Positions 36,505 through 50,455 are shown, counted from the stretch's first letter. The stretch is 64,000 nucleotides of DNA from Raphanus sativus (GCF_000801105.2 NC_079517.1:13082001-13146000); one strand, 5' to 3'. Translations and numbers: made by a program. Notes: generated from the letters alone by a model not told the origin.

Positions 36505-38219
36505 GCAACATTAGTTTTGATGTGATTGTAAACAGAAACTCTTTACGTAGGTTTTTCTTTATAATGAATGGTCAATATGTAAGCAATGTCAATTGATATT
36601 GTATTGTCGTTGTCTATATATGTGAGGCATATAAAGAGCAACGTGTCTATACATATTTGAAATATCTTCTGATTTATTTACGAAAATTTATAGCGATGAG
36701 TCTAAAATAAAATATTAAGGATTCTATAGATAATTCTTTAGAATCATCCAATTTCATTTGTAATTTAGCTGTTATATTAAGTGAAGTGTAAAACATATGT
36801 ATTTTGGTCAAATCTATAAAGATTTTAAATATCAAATAAAAATAAAAATTCTGCAACCTACTGATTTATACTAAAGTAGTTTCAAATGTGATAATGTGTA
36901 TCTATAGTGTAAGTTGTAAACAATAATATTGTTTTTTTTTGTTTTTTTTCCAAAACTTGCAACGAAATGAAGAAAAGAAATGGAACCGTTGTAGATATAA
37001 ACGTTTACATTTGTTAAAGAGACTCCTACAGAGAACCTTGGAGAATCTTTAAGACATTACAAAAAATACCATGTACATTAAGTGAAATGGAGAGGGGACA
37101 AAGAGGAGTAGAACTTCAAGAACACACCAGCGCAGAAAAAAAAACTATACCAGCCTTTTAAGGCTAGGTTTTATAAATATGAAATCAACCCCAATTCTTT
37201 GCATTTACTCTTTATCTGACCCTGCGTGGCCAACTATCAAAGTTCATAGTTTGTCTTTCTCCTTCATTGATTGAATTAATTGCAAGAAATGATACTTCCA
37301 AGCTTCCATGTAGGTCGCCGAGACAATCGATTGAAACTAATTATACTTCTCTTGTAAAAATAAATTAAATATGAACCATGGGTGAGGGAAATAGAAAACA
37401 TTGGTTGCTTGCTACTTTTCTATTTTATTTTATGTTTAGATAGACATGTTTAACGAATATTAGGCAACTGTTTTCTACTAAGTGAACAAACCATCTAAAT
37501 TAATCTATTTTCTCATTTATGGCAATGTATTTATAACTAAACTATAGAGAGTGTGGGTTTCCTTGTGTTATTATCAAGTTTGATTGTAACTCCGAAGTAC
37601 CTAACCCAACAAATGAAAAATGTTCATATATAACCGAAAGTAGTGTAGTTTTCTAGGATGCCTTCATACAATTTATTTTTTATTTCCATATTTCTTTACA
37701 TCCATATTATATAACATAATAAAAGAGTACATTCATGAAAGTTGACTAGTCACCAGAATCCACCTTAGAAATAATTTGGCAAAACTTCTTTTGGCTTTTA
37801 ATTTTCCAATTGGATCGAGGGAGGGATTCCACAATTAATTGTTAAAGCTAATGTTCTGGTATTAATTTTAATCCACGCACCTGCTTACTGAGTCATTGAG
37901 GTTGTTTGTTTTCCTTTTGTATGAAATCTATTCGAATCAACTATATAAACATTATAATAGATGCGAAAATATTACAAAAACAGATGAATTAACTCAACAA
38001 AAAAGTGTTACAAAAAACTCAACAAATAAATGAAACAAAAAATTAACATGGTTCATCGAATAAATATATATATGAGAAAATGAATCTCGTTACTTGGAAA
38101 CGATTTCAAATTTCAAAATACAATGGATGTTACAAAACACACAAAACATGTACATATAAACAAAAATTATAAGAACGATATACAAATTGAGAGTTTCGTT
38201 CTCTCCTATAGAATTACCT
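36505..38219. other. AT-rich intergenic DNA, no gene seen
   Basis: A less AT-rich patch at 37000-37330 shows no convincing frame on either strand and may be an old untranslated region. Confidence 0.4.
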
Positions 38220-38940
38220 ATTTTCTTTACTATTTTCTTACTAATATTTAATAAATATTTGATATATATAAAATCGAGTTTTATAAAATAATTAAATGAT
38301 ATAAAACTGTATAATTATAAAAACATTTAGCCTAAATAATATTTATAAAATTTGTTGATATATAAGAAACTAATAATCTTACGATTAGATATTTAATTTT
38401 TTTTAAAAAATTGTAGAAATTTTGAAAGTTTTAGTAATACAAATTGTATAAGTATACAAAATAATAATATTTTGAATTTGATGTGATATATATGTTTTTA
38501 AATCTAACTTATATTAAAAATAAAATTTATTAAATTTTATAGATTTACTATTTTTTTACTAATATTAATATATATATATATATTAAATTAATTTGTATGA
38601 AACTAATAAAATGATATAAAATTGTATAATTATTAAAATTTTAGCCTAAACAATATTTATAAAATTTGTTGATATATAATAAAATAATCTTACGATTAGA
38701 TATTTAAATTTTTAAAATTGTAAATTTTTTGAAAGTTTTAGTAATACAAATTGTATAATTATACAAAATAATAATATTTCAAAATTTGAAATGTTATATA
38801 TGAATACATTTATTTTATAGATGATGTATGAGCTATTACCATATTTTAAAAAAGTTTACCAAAAAGAAATATCAATATTAAATGTAATATGTAAATTATT
38901 GCCATATTCTAATAAGTTTGCCAAAAATATAAATCAACAT
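38220..38940 (+). repeat. Two-copy tandem repeat, period about 313 bp
   Basis: GATATAAAACTGTATAATTA (38299) recurs as GATATAAAATTGTATAATTA (38612), with shared CTTACGATTAGATATTTAA and TTTTAGTAATACAAATTGTA segments. A shorter repeat (period about 64) follows at 38820-38940. Confidence 0.7.
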
Positions 38941-40726
38941 TAAATGAAATTATCCATATCATATTTTCCCGGAAGCCATGTCATCAATTGTAGTAACCAT
39001 GTCATATTTGTTTTGTGAAACTGATTGTAGAGAGGACATGTGGCAAAATCACTTCTCAAATATAGTCTAGGGGATATAATGACTAGAATAACATATGAAA
39101 AGAAAGAAAGAAATAAAATGTGAGTTAAGTCTAAAATATCCAATCCATTAAATTAATTAAGCTAATTTTAAAAAAAAACACTCCTAACCACGAGTAAAAA
39201 ACTTATTCATGAAAGACTCTAGAAGAGTTAGAAGCTTTTGTTGATCAGAAATAAAAAGTTATGTTTAAAAATAATAAAAAATTTCCCACGACAACTCTCT
39301 CGTTCCCGTGACCCCAAAAACCCTAAATCTCCCAATTGTGAAATCCTCAAACTCTCGATTATCTTTCTTTTTAACATGATTCCTCATAGATTCGGTTGTG
39401 TACGCTCTCTACTCTACCATTAAAATCTTTGATTTGCATAGGAGAAGTGAATCCAAAACCCAGTCGACGGATCCTAAATCTCCTTTCTTAAATTCACGGT
39501 TCTGTTGAATCTCAAGGCTTTCATCATTTATTATCGCTGACTTCCACACTCTTATAAGTTCATCTCTGCTTCAATCAGTTTAATTTTCATCCATTTCCTG
39601 ACAAAGCATATTAAGTTAGCTGCCGAGATCTATGATGAGGTTGCGGATATGTAGTATTTCATGTTTTAGAAACCAAACTTATTTACTACTCTGTGTAATT
39701 GTGAATATATCTTTATTTTCTTGTCCAATGGTTAATGTTACTCTATTTTGAAAGAGTCCTTGAAAGGGATAGCAGAAACGAGTAATGCATAGACATTGTC
39801 TAAACTGCAAACAAGAGGAACATTATCTAACCAGAAACGAGTAAAAGATAGATGCATTGTGTAAGCAAAACAAGTAAAACAAAAGTCCTTTTGTCTAACT
39901 AGAAACAATAGCAAATGAGAACAAATTGTCTAAGCAACATGACATATTTTACAATTGTGACCAACCGAAATTGAACATTTATTCTAATTTATCGTGACTT
40001 GGAGAAGAAATTTTACGGCTAAACCTAGGTTTTAGTAACTGATGGCGGCCAGTGGTCGATTATTTATTCAATTAGTTAACCAAAATTTATTAATTTTAAT
40101 TAGCTAACTGAAATTTTTAATTATAATTGGTTTAATTACTAAACCGGAATCTACCAGGTTAAAAAGTCTGTTACTACATATTACTCGTAAAGATCTGTCA
40201 CGGCGTACAAAAAGTATATTCTAACATATATATTTAGTTCTGTTATTAATTTATAAGTCTGCTGCAAGCATACTTATTCGAAAAGTTTGTCGTTTATAAA
40301 TGAATAAAATATGTATGCTACCTCGAAAAACAAAATAATCTGCCAAACTATTAAAAAGTCTACGAGACAAATTTCGTTTACTGTGTGAAAATATTCCACA
40401 TATTAAAAATCCGCTATCATACAATAAGAATATGCCATATAAAAGCTGTCAGCAGAAAAGAAATCTGCCAACGTAAACAAATCTACCGTAATGTATGGTG
40501 GACTTATTCCTAAAAGTCTTTAACAATTTTAAATTTACTTTGATAAGTTTGCGGTAGGTAATAAATTTGCAAGAAAGTAGAAAAACTGTTATCTAGTTGT
40601 CACTGAATTTATTCGACAAACTTATTCATTTACGGCAGATTTTTGATGACGTGGCAAAAAATAATAATGAAATTTTTGGTAGATATGTTTTTTGTTAACA
40701 AAGAAAAAAATGTATTATGGGTATGA
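38941..40726. other. Intergenic DNA with a gene-like leader patch at 39270-39650
   Basis: The patch contains AACCCTAAATCTCCC, a telo-box-like word common in plant 5' leaders, and has higher GC. No conserved frame follows. 39950-40680 is AT-rich with many GTCTGC/TCTGCC-like words of unknown origin. Confidence 0.35.
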
Positions 40727-40740
40727 AAAATAGTCTAGTT

Positions 40741-40819
40741 GTTTTTTTTTGTCATCAAACATACAGACTCATATAAACTCTGCACAAGAAACTGATAACT
40801 CTGCATCCATATGAATGAC
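40741..40819 (-). mobile_element. 5'-truncated LINE tail (79 bp)
   Basis: On the minus strand a 79-bp sequence ends GTTTGATGAC plus poly(A). It is flanked by the perfect 14-bp duplication AAAATAGTCTAGTT at 40727-40740 and 40820-40833. Confidence 0.75.
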
Positions 40820-40833
40820 AAAATAGTCTAGTT

Positions 40834-43308
40834 ATTAAAAAATTATAAACTAATCTAGTAATAAAAAGATGAATTAGTGTTATCATAGTAATCTTCTCTA
40901 TAAGAATTTATCATTCTTTTCGCATGATTTTTTTCTGTTTCATGGTTCGTTTATTTATACAACATTATTTACATGCCAAAGCCATAAATTAACTACTTAG
41001 CTTTATCAAGGTAGTACATAAGATTAAAAAGGTGGTTCTGAATATAAAACAACTACTGTGACAAAAAAAAAAGAATATAAAACAACTCCACAATGCTAGC
41101 AAAGAAAGAGCGGACAAAGCAAAAGAAGAGAGATCAATGCTAAGGAAGAAAGACAGGGGCATGTGCTTGAGAGTTGAGTTGTTAGGCAGATTCGGAATCT
41201 TTCAGACATCTTTTTCTTTCTTACATCTTCTCTCTCATCTCTCTCTCTCCCTCTCTCTTACATACATGTTTTTTTCGTAACAAAATAATTATTATTGCTA
41301 CAATATTATGATTCCATTTTTGATATAAGAACCTGTATTTGCCAAAACGCAGTATCTTCCCGTTAGCTTTCTTTTGTTATACTTTTTCCATTTCTGTGTA
41401 TATGTTTCACTAGGCAACTTGGAACCCTTTTGCGTTGGGTAAAAAGAGACTTCACACCACTGACCACACACCCACTTACCAAACTTTTATGTACCAAATC
41501 TCTCTACTTTGATCGAGTTTATCATTTTTGAGATTCAAATTGGAACTAAAAAGATGCTCTTTCATATAAGTAATATGATGTTTGCAACGTGCATTGAACT
41601 TTACACTTTTTAATTATTATTTTTTTGATCAAACACTTTTTAATTAAGTAGGTCAAATTATATAGTTTCTAAGTACATGTATATACTATATATTGGATTT
41701 AAAAACTAAGGCAACTAGCAATGTTGAGTTTGGTAAGATCTAATTATCTTGTAGTTTGTTTAGCTAGTTAAATGAACTAGTTTTATTGATATCTGACCTA
41801 GTAAACAATAAAACAAGAGGTTTATGAATATGTATGACACTATTGTATGTGTATTATGATTAAAAAGGTTTAACGTTTTTTTTGTTATGAATGAGATGTG
41901 AAATGTGAAAATAACATTACTTTATGTTGAATGTATTTTAGGTAGTGATCATCATTATTTTCTAAAGTTGTAACAATTTTATTTATAGATTTCTATTGTG
42001 GGATGTCTTTTGCATACCCAATGCATGACGCACTTTTTCCTTTCTTCGACTGATTTTGGATTTATGGAAAAAAAACCGGAGATAATTTGTTAAGTTTCTT
42101 GGATTTTCAAGTTAAAATTAATTGGTGATAATAAGAGTTGTATAAATTCTTTTTATATTACTTAAGTCTCTTTAATATTTCTAATGTGTGATTTTATTTC
42201 CAACATATTCTCTCAAAATAGTGATGGATATAACCATTAATCTCGAAATAATCTATCATACCCTTTTGAAATAATGTTTTTTCTTAGCTATTTTGAAGAA
42301 GTTGAATATTTTTTGAGCCATCAATTCGTGAAATAATTGGTTTTTTTGGCCGGATTAATGGATTATGGTATCGGTCTATTTGATACCATATTTGATTCAT
42401 GTTTATTATGAGCTTCCAACGTAATAAAATTATCTGGTTTTAAGTTGCAAACCAGAAAACTTAACATGGTAATATGGTTCAAAAGAAATTTAATTCCTTC
42501 AAGATTTCTAAAAAAATAAAATATTATTTGAGAAAATATGATGAATTCTGCAAAATTAATAGTTATAAATACCATTATTTCAATTATTTCAAAGGAAGAT
42601 GATGGAAGAAACATCTAATATAAGGAACATGAATAACATATAAAATATTTAGGTTATTACACTTATCATCAATTGATTTTAATTTATAAGCCTAGAAAAC
42701 TTATCATAATCTTACTTAATTCCTCAAAAACTTTTTATTTGGCATATATATCTTTAATATTATATTTTCAATTTATTCGGTGTTGTTTGGGCATCTATAT
42801 ATTTATTTTCTTTTTTTTTCAGTTTATTCGGTGGGAATAAACTGTCAATTCTATGGTACAATCGTTTTGAGGTTGTTGGTAGTTGCTTTCTGTATTTCCA
42901 TCGTTAAAACTTAAAAGACAAAAAGGTATATAAACTAGTTTATTTTTAATAATTCAACAGAGAAAGAGAGAAGCAGAAGAAGAAAAAATTTCAGTAAAAG
43001 AACTCGTTTATAAATAATTTCAAAAACTAATTATTATAATTATTTAAGCTATTACTTTTATATTTTGTTTTATAACTATTTTAAAAAGTAAAAAAATATT
43101 TAATAAATTTTGATTTAATTTATGAAGTATTCCTACAATTTTACAAAATGTTTCTAAATGATTGAAGGTGTGTGTACATGTGTGATATTTTGACAATTTT
43201 GCAAAATCCCTAACAATTTTGCAAATATCCTATTTTTCATGTATCTATTTGAAAGCTGTTAAGTATCTAATTAAAGTAATACCTATATGTTTTCTTAAAA
43301 AAAAGTAA
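40834..43308. other. AT-rich intergenic DNA, no gene seen
   Basis: Contains a CT-rich patch at 41215-41265. Small open frames lack family similarity. Confidence 0.4.
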
Positions 43309-44797
43309 TCTCTATAATATTATTTGAGAAGTCAGTTTCTTATGTGTCGTCCTCATATTAATTATCATGATAGTTTATTACACATATACCCTTAATAAAT
43401 TAAAATATTTACATTTAAATACTGTTAGTGAATTTTTATTTAGTTTTCTTTAAAAAACAAAAACAAAAACATATATAATAAAAAAGGAAAAATTTATAAA
43501 GTTAAAGAAACAAATTTAATAAAACGAAAAAATATGTATATATAATATGATTTCATTAACGAAGTATATATAAATTTTATCATTATTAAATTATTTGTTT
43601 TCTTAATATTAAATATTGTTAAAAAGTTTTGTTAATATTAAATTTGCTTTTAAGTTTATGTTTTTATGTTTTTATGTATGTAGAACTTAATATAACAATA
43701 ACCAAAATACCAAAAGGAATCTAAATTCTAAATTTTAAGATTATTTAAAATAAATTTAAGTTTACCATTCAATAAATCTAAAGCATAAAATATTTAAAAT
43801 TTATAAACTATTTTAGTTATTTTTAATATTGATACGTGTTTATGAGCTTCCAAAAGTGTATTAGTTACTTATGTGTGTAATTTCCTATTGCTCTTGGCTT
43901 CATTTTCTAACATTTTTTAAAAAAAATCAACATATAATTTGATAAATATAATGAAAATACACGCACATTTAAACAATAAATAAAATTAATTTGATTTACT
44001 TAATTATAATAAAAATAATTATAGTTCAGTTTGACTTTGAAAGAATATATATAACTTAATATACTCTGACTAGACTAATCCAGTTTATATCTATAATCAT
44101 ATATTTAACTATAATAAGAATATATATTTTTGTAATAATAATTTATTTTGTAAAAGTAAATTATAGGATGACTCAAACATATTTACAAATGAAAATAAAT
44201 TATTAATCAATTGTTACAATTTTGTTCTTTTGTAAAACTTATATATAGGCATGAGACTGTACAATATTATCATTATATTAATTTCTGTAATTTGAAATCA
44301 GACAATTTAGTTCATTTTTATTTCATTCTAAGCATAATATGTCTTAACTTATACATAATCTTCCTCAAAGATATTTATATATTTAAGACAACAAAAACAT
44401 AAATGCAAATAAGAAAAATTAATCATAATTTTAATATATTTTATGTAAAGTATATTATAACTGAATTTAAAGAAATAAATGTAATCCAATATATCCAAGT
44501 GATAACTCAACCGACTGTAAAAACAACAAAACTAACTAGATATAACATATCTAAAATCATGTCTAATTAAAGTAATACAATATTGTTAATATAAATTATG
44601 TGTACAAACTATAAATTAATTATAAATTAAAAGTAAATAATAATTAATTATTATATTATATTTACTTTATAAATAATTATATCCGTGTATGAGTACAGAA
44701 AAATCACCTGATACATATAAATAGTTAAACATAGCTTAAAAAGAAAAAAAAGCAAAAACTAAATTATAGCTAAAACTAACTGTCAAAAGACATTTAG
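43309..44797. other. Very AT-rich DNA, possible Helitron 5' end at 43309
   Basis: TCTCTATAATATTATTTGAG at 43309 resembles Helitron starts elsewhere in the window. No hairpin plus CTAG end was found downstream, so the element is not delimited. Confidence 0.3.
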
Positions 44798-44799
44798 TA

Positions 44800-45038
44800 C
44801 TCTCTCCGTTTTGAATTATTTGTCGTTTTGGAGGAAATTTTTTGTTTCAAAATAAGTGTCGTTTTCGGTTTTCAATGCAAAATTTATTGAAAATATTCTC
44901 TATTCTATTTTTTTATTGGTTGATATATGATTAAGTGTATTGGTAATAGTGTTTTTATTCTGGAAATATGTAAAACTAAATGTTTTATTAATCTGTGTGC
45001 ATAAGATTAGAACGACAAGTAATATGAAATAGAGGGAT
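44800..45038. mobile_element. Stowaway-like MITE
   Basis: Left CTCTCTCCGTTTTGAATTAT and right, reverse-complemented, ATCCCTCTATTTCATATTAC, with TA on both sides (44798-44799, 45039-45040). 239 bp, non-coding. Confidence 0.75.
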
Positions 45039-45204
45039 TACAAATTACTTTTATTACTTGCTCCTATAAATGCAGGAATAAACTGATTAAAAAATACCTA
45101 ATTCCTGAGCCAAAGAAAAAGATACCTAATTAACGTCAGACCTCACTTATGCTGGTTGAACCAATATCGTTTATTTGAAAATTTTGATTATTAGGTACAA
45201 GTAA

Positions 45205-45220
45205 AATGACACGTGTCGAC
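45205..45220. promoter_or_regulatory. Palindromic G-box / ABRE-like site
   Basis: GACACGTGTC, a perfect G-box core that bZIP and bHLH proteins can bind. It is far from any gene here, so a role is doubtful. Confidence 0.25.
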
Positions 45221-45349
45221 ATGACACCCCATATTTACTGTTTTACATGGGATCCGCATGTGCTAACAGAGCAGAGCACGCACTCGTGCACGTGAGATGT
45301 CCGTACGATGACGGCTTATTTAACAAAATTTTCTTTTCAATTAATTTAG

Positions 45350-46467
45350 GGATTTTTAACACTAAAACCCCTCAACTAAGTTTGTTTGGATAAAAACCCC
45401 CAAACTAAGTATTTAACGAAATAACCTCTAAACTAATTTTATTTAATGAATTAAACCCTCTCCGGTCATAATTACCAATGTTATTTGTAAATTTTTAGTT
45501 TAGGGGTTTTGACATTAAATAAACATAGATGGAGGGATTTTATTATTAAAATAAAAAAAATAAAAAATCCAAAATACAATAACATTATCTAAAAGTTAGT
45601 AACTTTAATTTTCAAAATTAGAATTTTTAAATTTATATAAATATGTGAGTCTGATTTTTTTTAAAATCAACACTATATATGTATAAATTAAAAATGTAAA
45701 AACCCAAAAATAAAAAAAAATTATCTAAAGCTTTACCTGTAATAAAAATTATCTAAAAATTAAAAATGTAAAAGACAAGAAAATATACCAAAAATTATAT
45801 ATCATCTAGTAACTTTAATTTTCAAAATTAGCATTTCAAAATTTTCTATAAATATATGAGTCTGATTTTTTTTTTAAAAAAAAATCAACATTATATATGT
45901 ATAACTTTAATTATACATTTTTTATTTATACATATATAATGTTGATTTAAAAAAAAATCAGACTCATATATTAATAGAAATTTTTAAAAATGCTAATTTT
46001 GAAAATTAAAGTTACTAGATAAGATATAATTTTTTATTATATTTACTTGTCTTTTACATTTTTTTAATTTTTAGATAATTTTAATACAGGTAAAGCTTTA
46101 GATATTTTTTATATTTTTGCGTTTTTACATTTTTAATTTATACATATATAATGTTGATTTTAAAAGAAAAATCAGACTTATATATCTATATAAATTTTTT
46201 AAAAATGTTAATTTTAATACAGGTAAAGCTTTTTATATTCCAAAATATTATTATATTTTGGACTTTTTTTCAATGGTAAAACCTCCCAACTATGTTTACT
46301 TATTGTAAAAACTCCTAAACTAAAGATTTACCAGTAGTACTGATAATTATGACCTGAGAGGGTTAATTCATTAAATAAAATTAGTTTAGAGGTTATTTTG
46401 TTAAATACTTAGTTTGAGGGTTTTTATCCAAAATAAACTCAGTTGAGGGTTTTTACGTTAAAAATCC
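45350..46467. mobile_element. Fold-back Mutator-like (MULE) non-autonomous element
   Basis: Ends GGATTTTTAAC at 45350 and its exact reverse complement at 46457-46467, within long inverted arms. The outer about 150 bp (AACCCTCAACT, AATAACCTCTAAACTAAT words) and inner arms (near 45560-45890 against 45910-46250) pair almost throughout, with the centre near 45905. A perfect 9-bp duplication TTAATTTAG flanks it (45341-45349, 46468-46476), the Mutator hallmark. No transposase. 1118 bp. Confidence 0.85.
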
Positions 46468-46476
46468 TTAATTTAG

Positions 46477-47867
46477 CTTAATGTTTAAGAGACTTAGATG
46501 TAGATCATATTTTAGTCGAATATGGATTTTATTTTCAATTATACATTTAATTTTTATACGGTTTTCCTAAACGTTAATTGAGGTATACTTTGTATAGTTT
46601 TATTTTGAAAGCATAAAGCTATGAATAGAAAGCTATACGTAGAAGTTTATGATGTTTAATATTCTTGTTGTCTACTTCTATTTTTAAAATAATATAAATC
46701 TTATCTAAAAATTTAGTTTAATTTTATGTGTAAATTTTGAATTTATAAAAATAAATCTAAATATTTTGAGATATAAAATTTTAAAGATTAAAACGATAAA
46801 CGAGAAAATACTTAAGAATTATAAATGTGATATCTAATTAATTGTGAAAACTAAAATGCAAATGAAAAATGAAACTTTAAATTTGAATTTTTGAGTAGTG
46901 AAATTTTAAATATAAAGTTCCACTATTCAAAATTATAAATTTGAAATTTGAAAATTTTTTTTGAAGGATAAAAAAAACTGATATTTGAAATTATAAAATT
47001 TCCTGTGGAAATGTTCTTGAACAGTAAAGGTCGAAGGATGCTTTCTTTAAAAGAAAAGAATATTAGAATTTCAATCCGCGATGAAATGCATGTGAAATTT
47101 TTTTATTTATGAATGTTAACATTTACAAACCTTTTTGCATGTGTGTGTAATTTTTTTAAGTCACCTTGGGGGTTTTTATCGATTTTGTTAAAAGATATCG
47201 ACTTTTAGTTCTAATTTTGCATACAATTAGTTATTATAAAAACCATTAAACAATATACATACGTCAAATATACTTTTATTTCGAAACTTAGTTTTAAATT
47301 TGTAATTTTCTTGTAAACATACATTTTTGGTGTAAATTTTAAGAACATTTATATTGACAATCATAACCAAACTGTAGACCGATTGACATACATGAGTTTT
47401 GACTTTATTAGTGTGACTAATAATGTCAGGGCCCGCCCTGAGAAATTTTGGGAGCTTGCTGTAATGTCTGTGTAAAAATAATTTTAGAGGTTTTAATTTT
47501 TTTTTGTGTTTTATATCTATGTAGTTTTCTTTAAAAATATCGAAAATATTTTGTAAATGTTTTATTATGCATAATTATCAAAATATTATATAAAATAGTT
47601 TTTTTCTCAGCCGATTATAGTATCAGCGGACAAACATTCCTTCTAGATAATTTAATTGCTAATAACAGATTATTATCCATTAAATATTAAGTTTTAATAT
47701 TAAATTTACCTTTAACTAATAGATTATATATAGAATGCTTCAAACTCTGTTATATATTTTGTTGGACCATTTCATATTTAAATGACAACATTTTATAAGT
47801 ATATAAAAAATATGATTCTAAACTAATAGAATAAAAAATTCTTTTATTCTAAACTAATGTCAACAAA
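46477..47867. other. AT-rich intergenic DNA, no gene seen
   Basis: CAGGGCCCGCCCTGAG near 47427 resembles a hAT-type end, but no partner end was found. Confidence 0.4.
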
Positions 47868-49429
47868 ATTTTGGTGGAGCTCACGAGGATCAGTTAGGGG
47901 TATGCATTGGTACTCATGAGACAAAATTTATCTATTTAAGAAAGATGGAGGGTTGGGCTTTAAAGATCTCACGGACTTTAATACAGCTATGCTTGCAAAG
48001 CAATTCAGGAGACTAATAAAGAAACCTCAGACTCTATTTTCTCGGGTTTTCAAATGCAGATATTTCAGGAATGCATCGCTTTTGGAACCGATAAGATCAT
48101 ACTTGTCGTCATATGGATGGCAAAATATTGTTTCTACTAAATCTCTGGTTAGCAAATGACTAATCAAAAAGATGGAATCAGGATCAACTATTTTCCATGG
48201 TTCCCATTCACCCGCCTGAGACCAGCAAATAAAAATAATCATAATCTTTTCCCGGACCTAATGGATGATTCACTCATCAATGAAAATTCAAGGACATGGA
48301 TCTAGTTGACCCTGAGGATGCATATATTATTCTAAGTATTCCATTAAGTAGAACAATGATAATGGATAGAGATGGCTGACACTATACCAATAATGGGAGG
48401 TACACAGCCAAATCGGAATATCAGATCGAAAGGGTATATCCAGATAGAGAACGAGTCTTACCGCAGTTAGGTCTATCACCCTTTGAAGGCTTTTTGTTGG
48501 AAAATTCGTTGTCCACCAAAAATGAGGCACTTTCTATGGCAAATGTTGTCCGGATGCCTCCCGGTAATGAAGAATCTTCAAGCAAAAGGAATAAACGGAG
48601 ATACTATTTGCAGTAGATGTGGAAACCATGAAGAATCAATCAATCATGTGTTCTTTGAATGTCCACCAGCAGCCCAAATATGGGCTCTCTCGAGGATACC
48701 ATCAAATCAAATGATTTTCCTCAGCAATTTATTATTTGCGAATATGAATTACTTGTTTTGGTGGGTTCTCCCAGTAATCGACGATCATCATTTTGCATGG
48801 TTATTATGGTATATTGGAAAGGCACGAAATAACAAAGTTTTTAGCAACTTAGATATTGATCCACGAGATATACTCAAGCTACCCGAAACTGAGTCTCAAC
48901 TTTGGAAAAAAGTGCAAGAGTCCATTTCTCAGAAGCTAAATTCTTCTAAGACTTCAATCATCGCACATGTCCCAGATATTCCAGGACGATGGTGCTTTTC
49001 GGACGGATCATGGCCTTCTATGATACAGTACTTTGGAAGGATTCAATGGGTTGATGGGAGCAATGAACACAAGAGCGACCATATCTTTTTTACACTCAGA
49101 GATTGAGGCTCTTATCTGGTCAATAGAATGTATGAGGAATTTAAGGCAGTATAATGTTACTTATGCAACGGATTGTTCGCAGTTGGTGAAGATGATTTCG
49201 GAACCGGATGAATGGCCAGCCTTTACAAATTATTTAGAAGATATAAGAAGTTTGAAGAGTAGTTTACTTCTTCGGAGATTATCCATGTATTCAGGACAAA
49301 GAATAAGAAGGCGGATGGTTTTGCACACAGTGTAAGAAAGCAATCGTCTTACGTTGTCCACATGGATACGGATTCCCGAGTTTGATTAACAGAGTCAATA
49401 TTAATCTGTATTGTTGCTGACAAAAAAAA
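47868..49429 (+). mobile_element. LINE 3' half (ORF2 end, RNase H), inactive
   Basis: Plus strand. Encodes the post-RT region ('DGGLGFKDLTDFNTAMLAKQ'), the zf-RVT domain ('CSRCGNHEESINHVFFECPP', about 48483-48760) and a C-terminal RNase H-like part ('WCFSDGSW', 'LHSEIEALIW', 'TDCSQLVKMI'), ending near 49385 with a short 3' region and A8 at 49422-49429. Stops (for example 48157-48159) and at least one frameshift in the RNase H part break the frame. Same family as the piece at 60933-61657. Confidence 0.85.
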
Positions 49430-49893
49430 GTCATTAAGAGTAGTTAATTAATATCAAAACTATTTGCTGTTCCGGTGGGAAAAAGATGAATAACGCCTTG
49501 AATCTATTTGATTAATTTTTCACTAGTTAGTTAATCAAATGGAGATAGCAAACAAAAATTTTGCCAACATGAAAATAGTTAACTAAGCAGTAGTGACGAC
49601 CTAGTGGCAAGAAGAATGATTCAGAATAAAACTAAATTCTTTAGTTTAGGTTTAAATTTTGCCAAAACTAAGGTGTTATGGTTAACGAGATGAATATAAA
49701 ATTATGTCTTAGGTCTCACTCATTAACAAAACTAACGACTAAGCTAATCGTCGGTATTGTTTTCCTGCAAAATAAGTTGAGATCTGACTCCGATAATTTA
49801 ATTAACAAAAATAAAATAGTTTACTAAAGACTAGAGATATATTGATTTAGGTACGAAACCATAAATTAAAAATAAATATAGTTTTAAAATTTA

Positions 49894-50125
49894 TTCTCTC
49901 AATTTCAATTAATTGTGGTTGTAGAAAAAAATTCGTATTAAAATAAGTTTTGTTTTAGAATTTCAACAAGAAAATTATTAATAAGATTCTCCACTTTATT
50001 TTTCTATTGGTTAAAACATGGATAAGTATATAATAAAATATGTTTTTATTTTGGAAATATATAAAATCACGTATGTTTTTAATCTGTGTGTATAAATCTA
50101 AAACGACAATTAAAATGAAAGAGAA
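49894..50125. mobile_element. Degenerate Stowaway-like MITE
   Basis: Left TTCTCTCAATTTCAATTAAT and right, reverse-complemented, TTCTCTTTCATTTTAATTGT, with TA on both sides. Internal words match the 44800-45038 element. Confidence 0.6.
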
Positions 50126-50238
50126 TATGAGTTAAAATATTGAAGTGAAAAAGTCTTTTAAAGATATTAGTTATTTAATAATTTCTCTTTTTTGTAAAGA
50201 GCGTTATTTTTAAATATATATATATATATATAAAAGTA

Positions 50239-50455
50239 CTTTTTCTGTTTCAAAAAGATATATGTTTTAGAATTTTCCCACATAATAAGAAAACATGTAA
50301 AATTTAGTAATCAATGCATTATTTTTTAATTAACTATTCCTCAAAAAATTTGACCAATAAAATTTTAACAAACACAATTATATTTTTAAAGTTTGCAATT
50401 TATTATTAATTTTAACAAACACAATTAAAACATAGATCTTTTCTGAACAGTGGAG
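50239..50455. mobile_element. Degenerate Stowaway-like MITE
   Basis: Left CTTTTTCTGTTTCAAAAAGA and right, reverse-complemented, CTCCACTGTTCAGAAAAGAT, with TA on both sides (50237-50238, 50456-50457). Confidence 0.6.

Noticed and set aside
47427..47442. hAT-type terminal motif CAGGGCCCGCCCTGAG
   Set aside because: No partner end or 8-bp duplication found.
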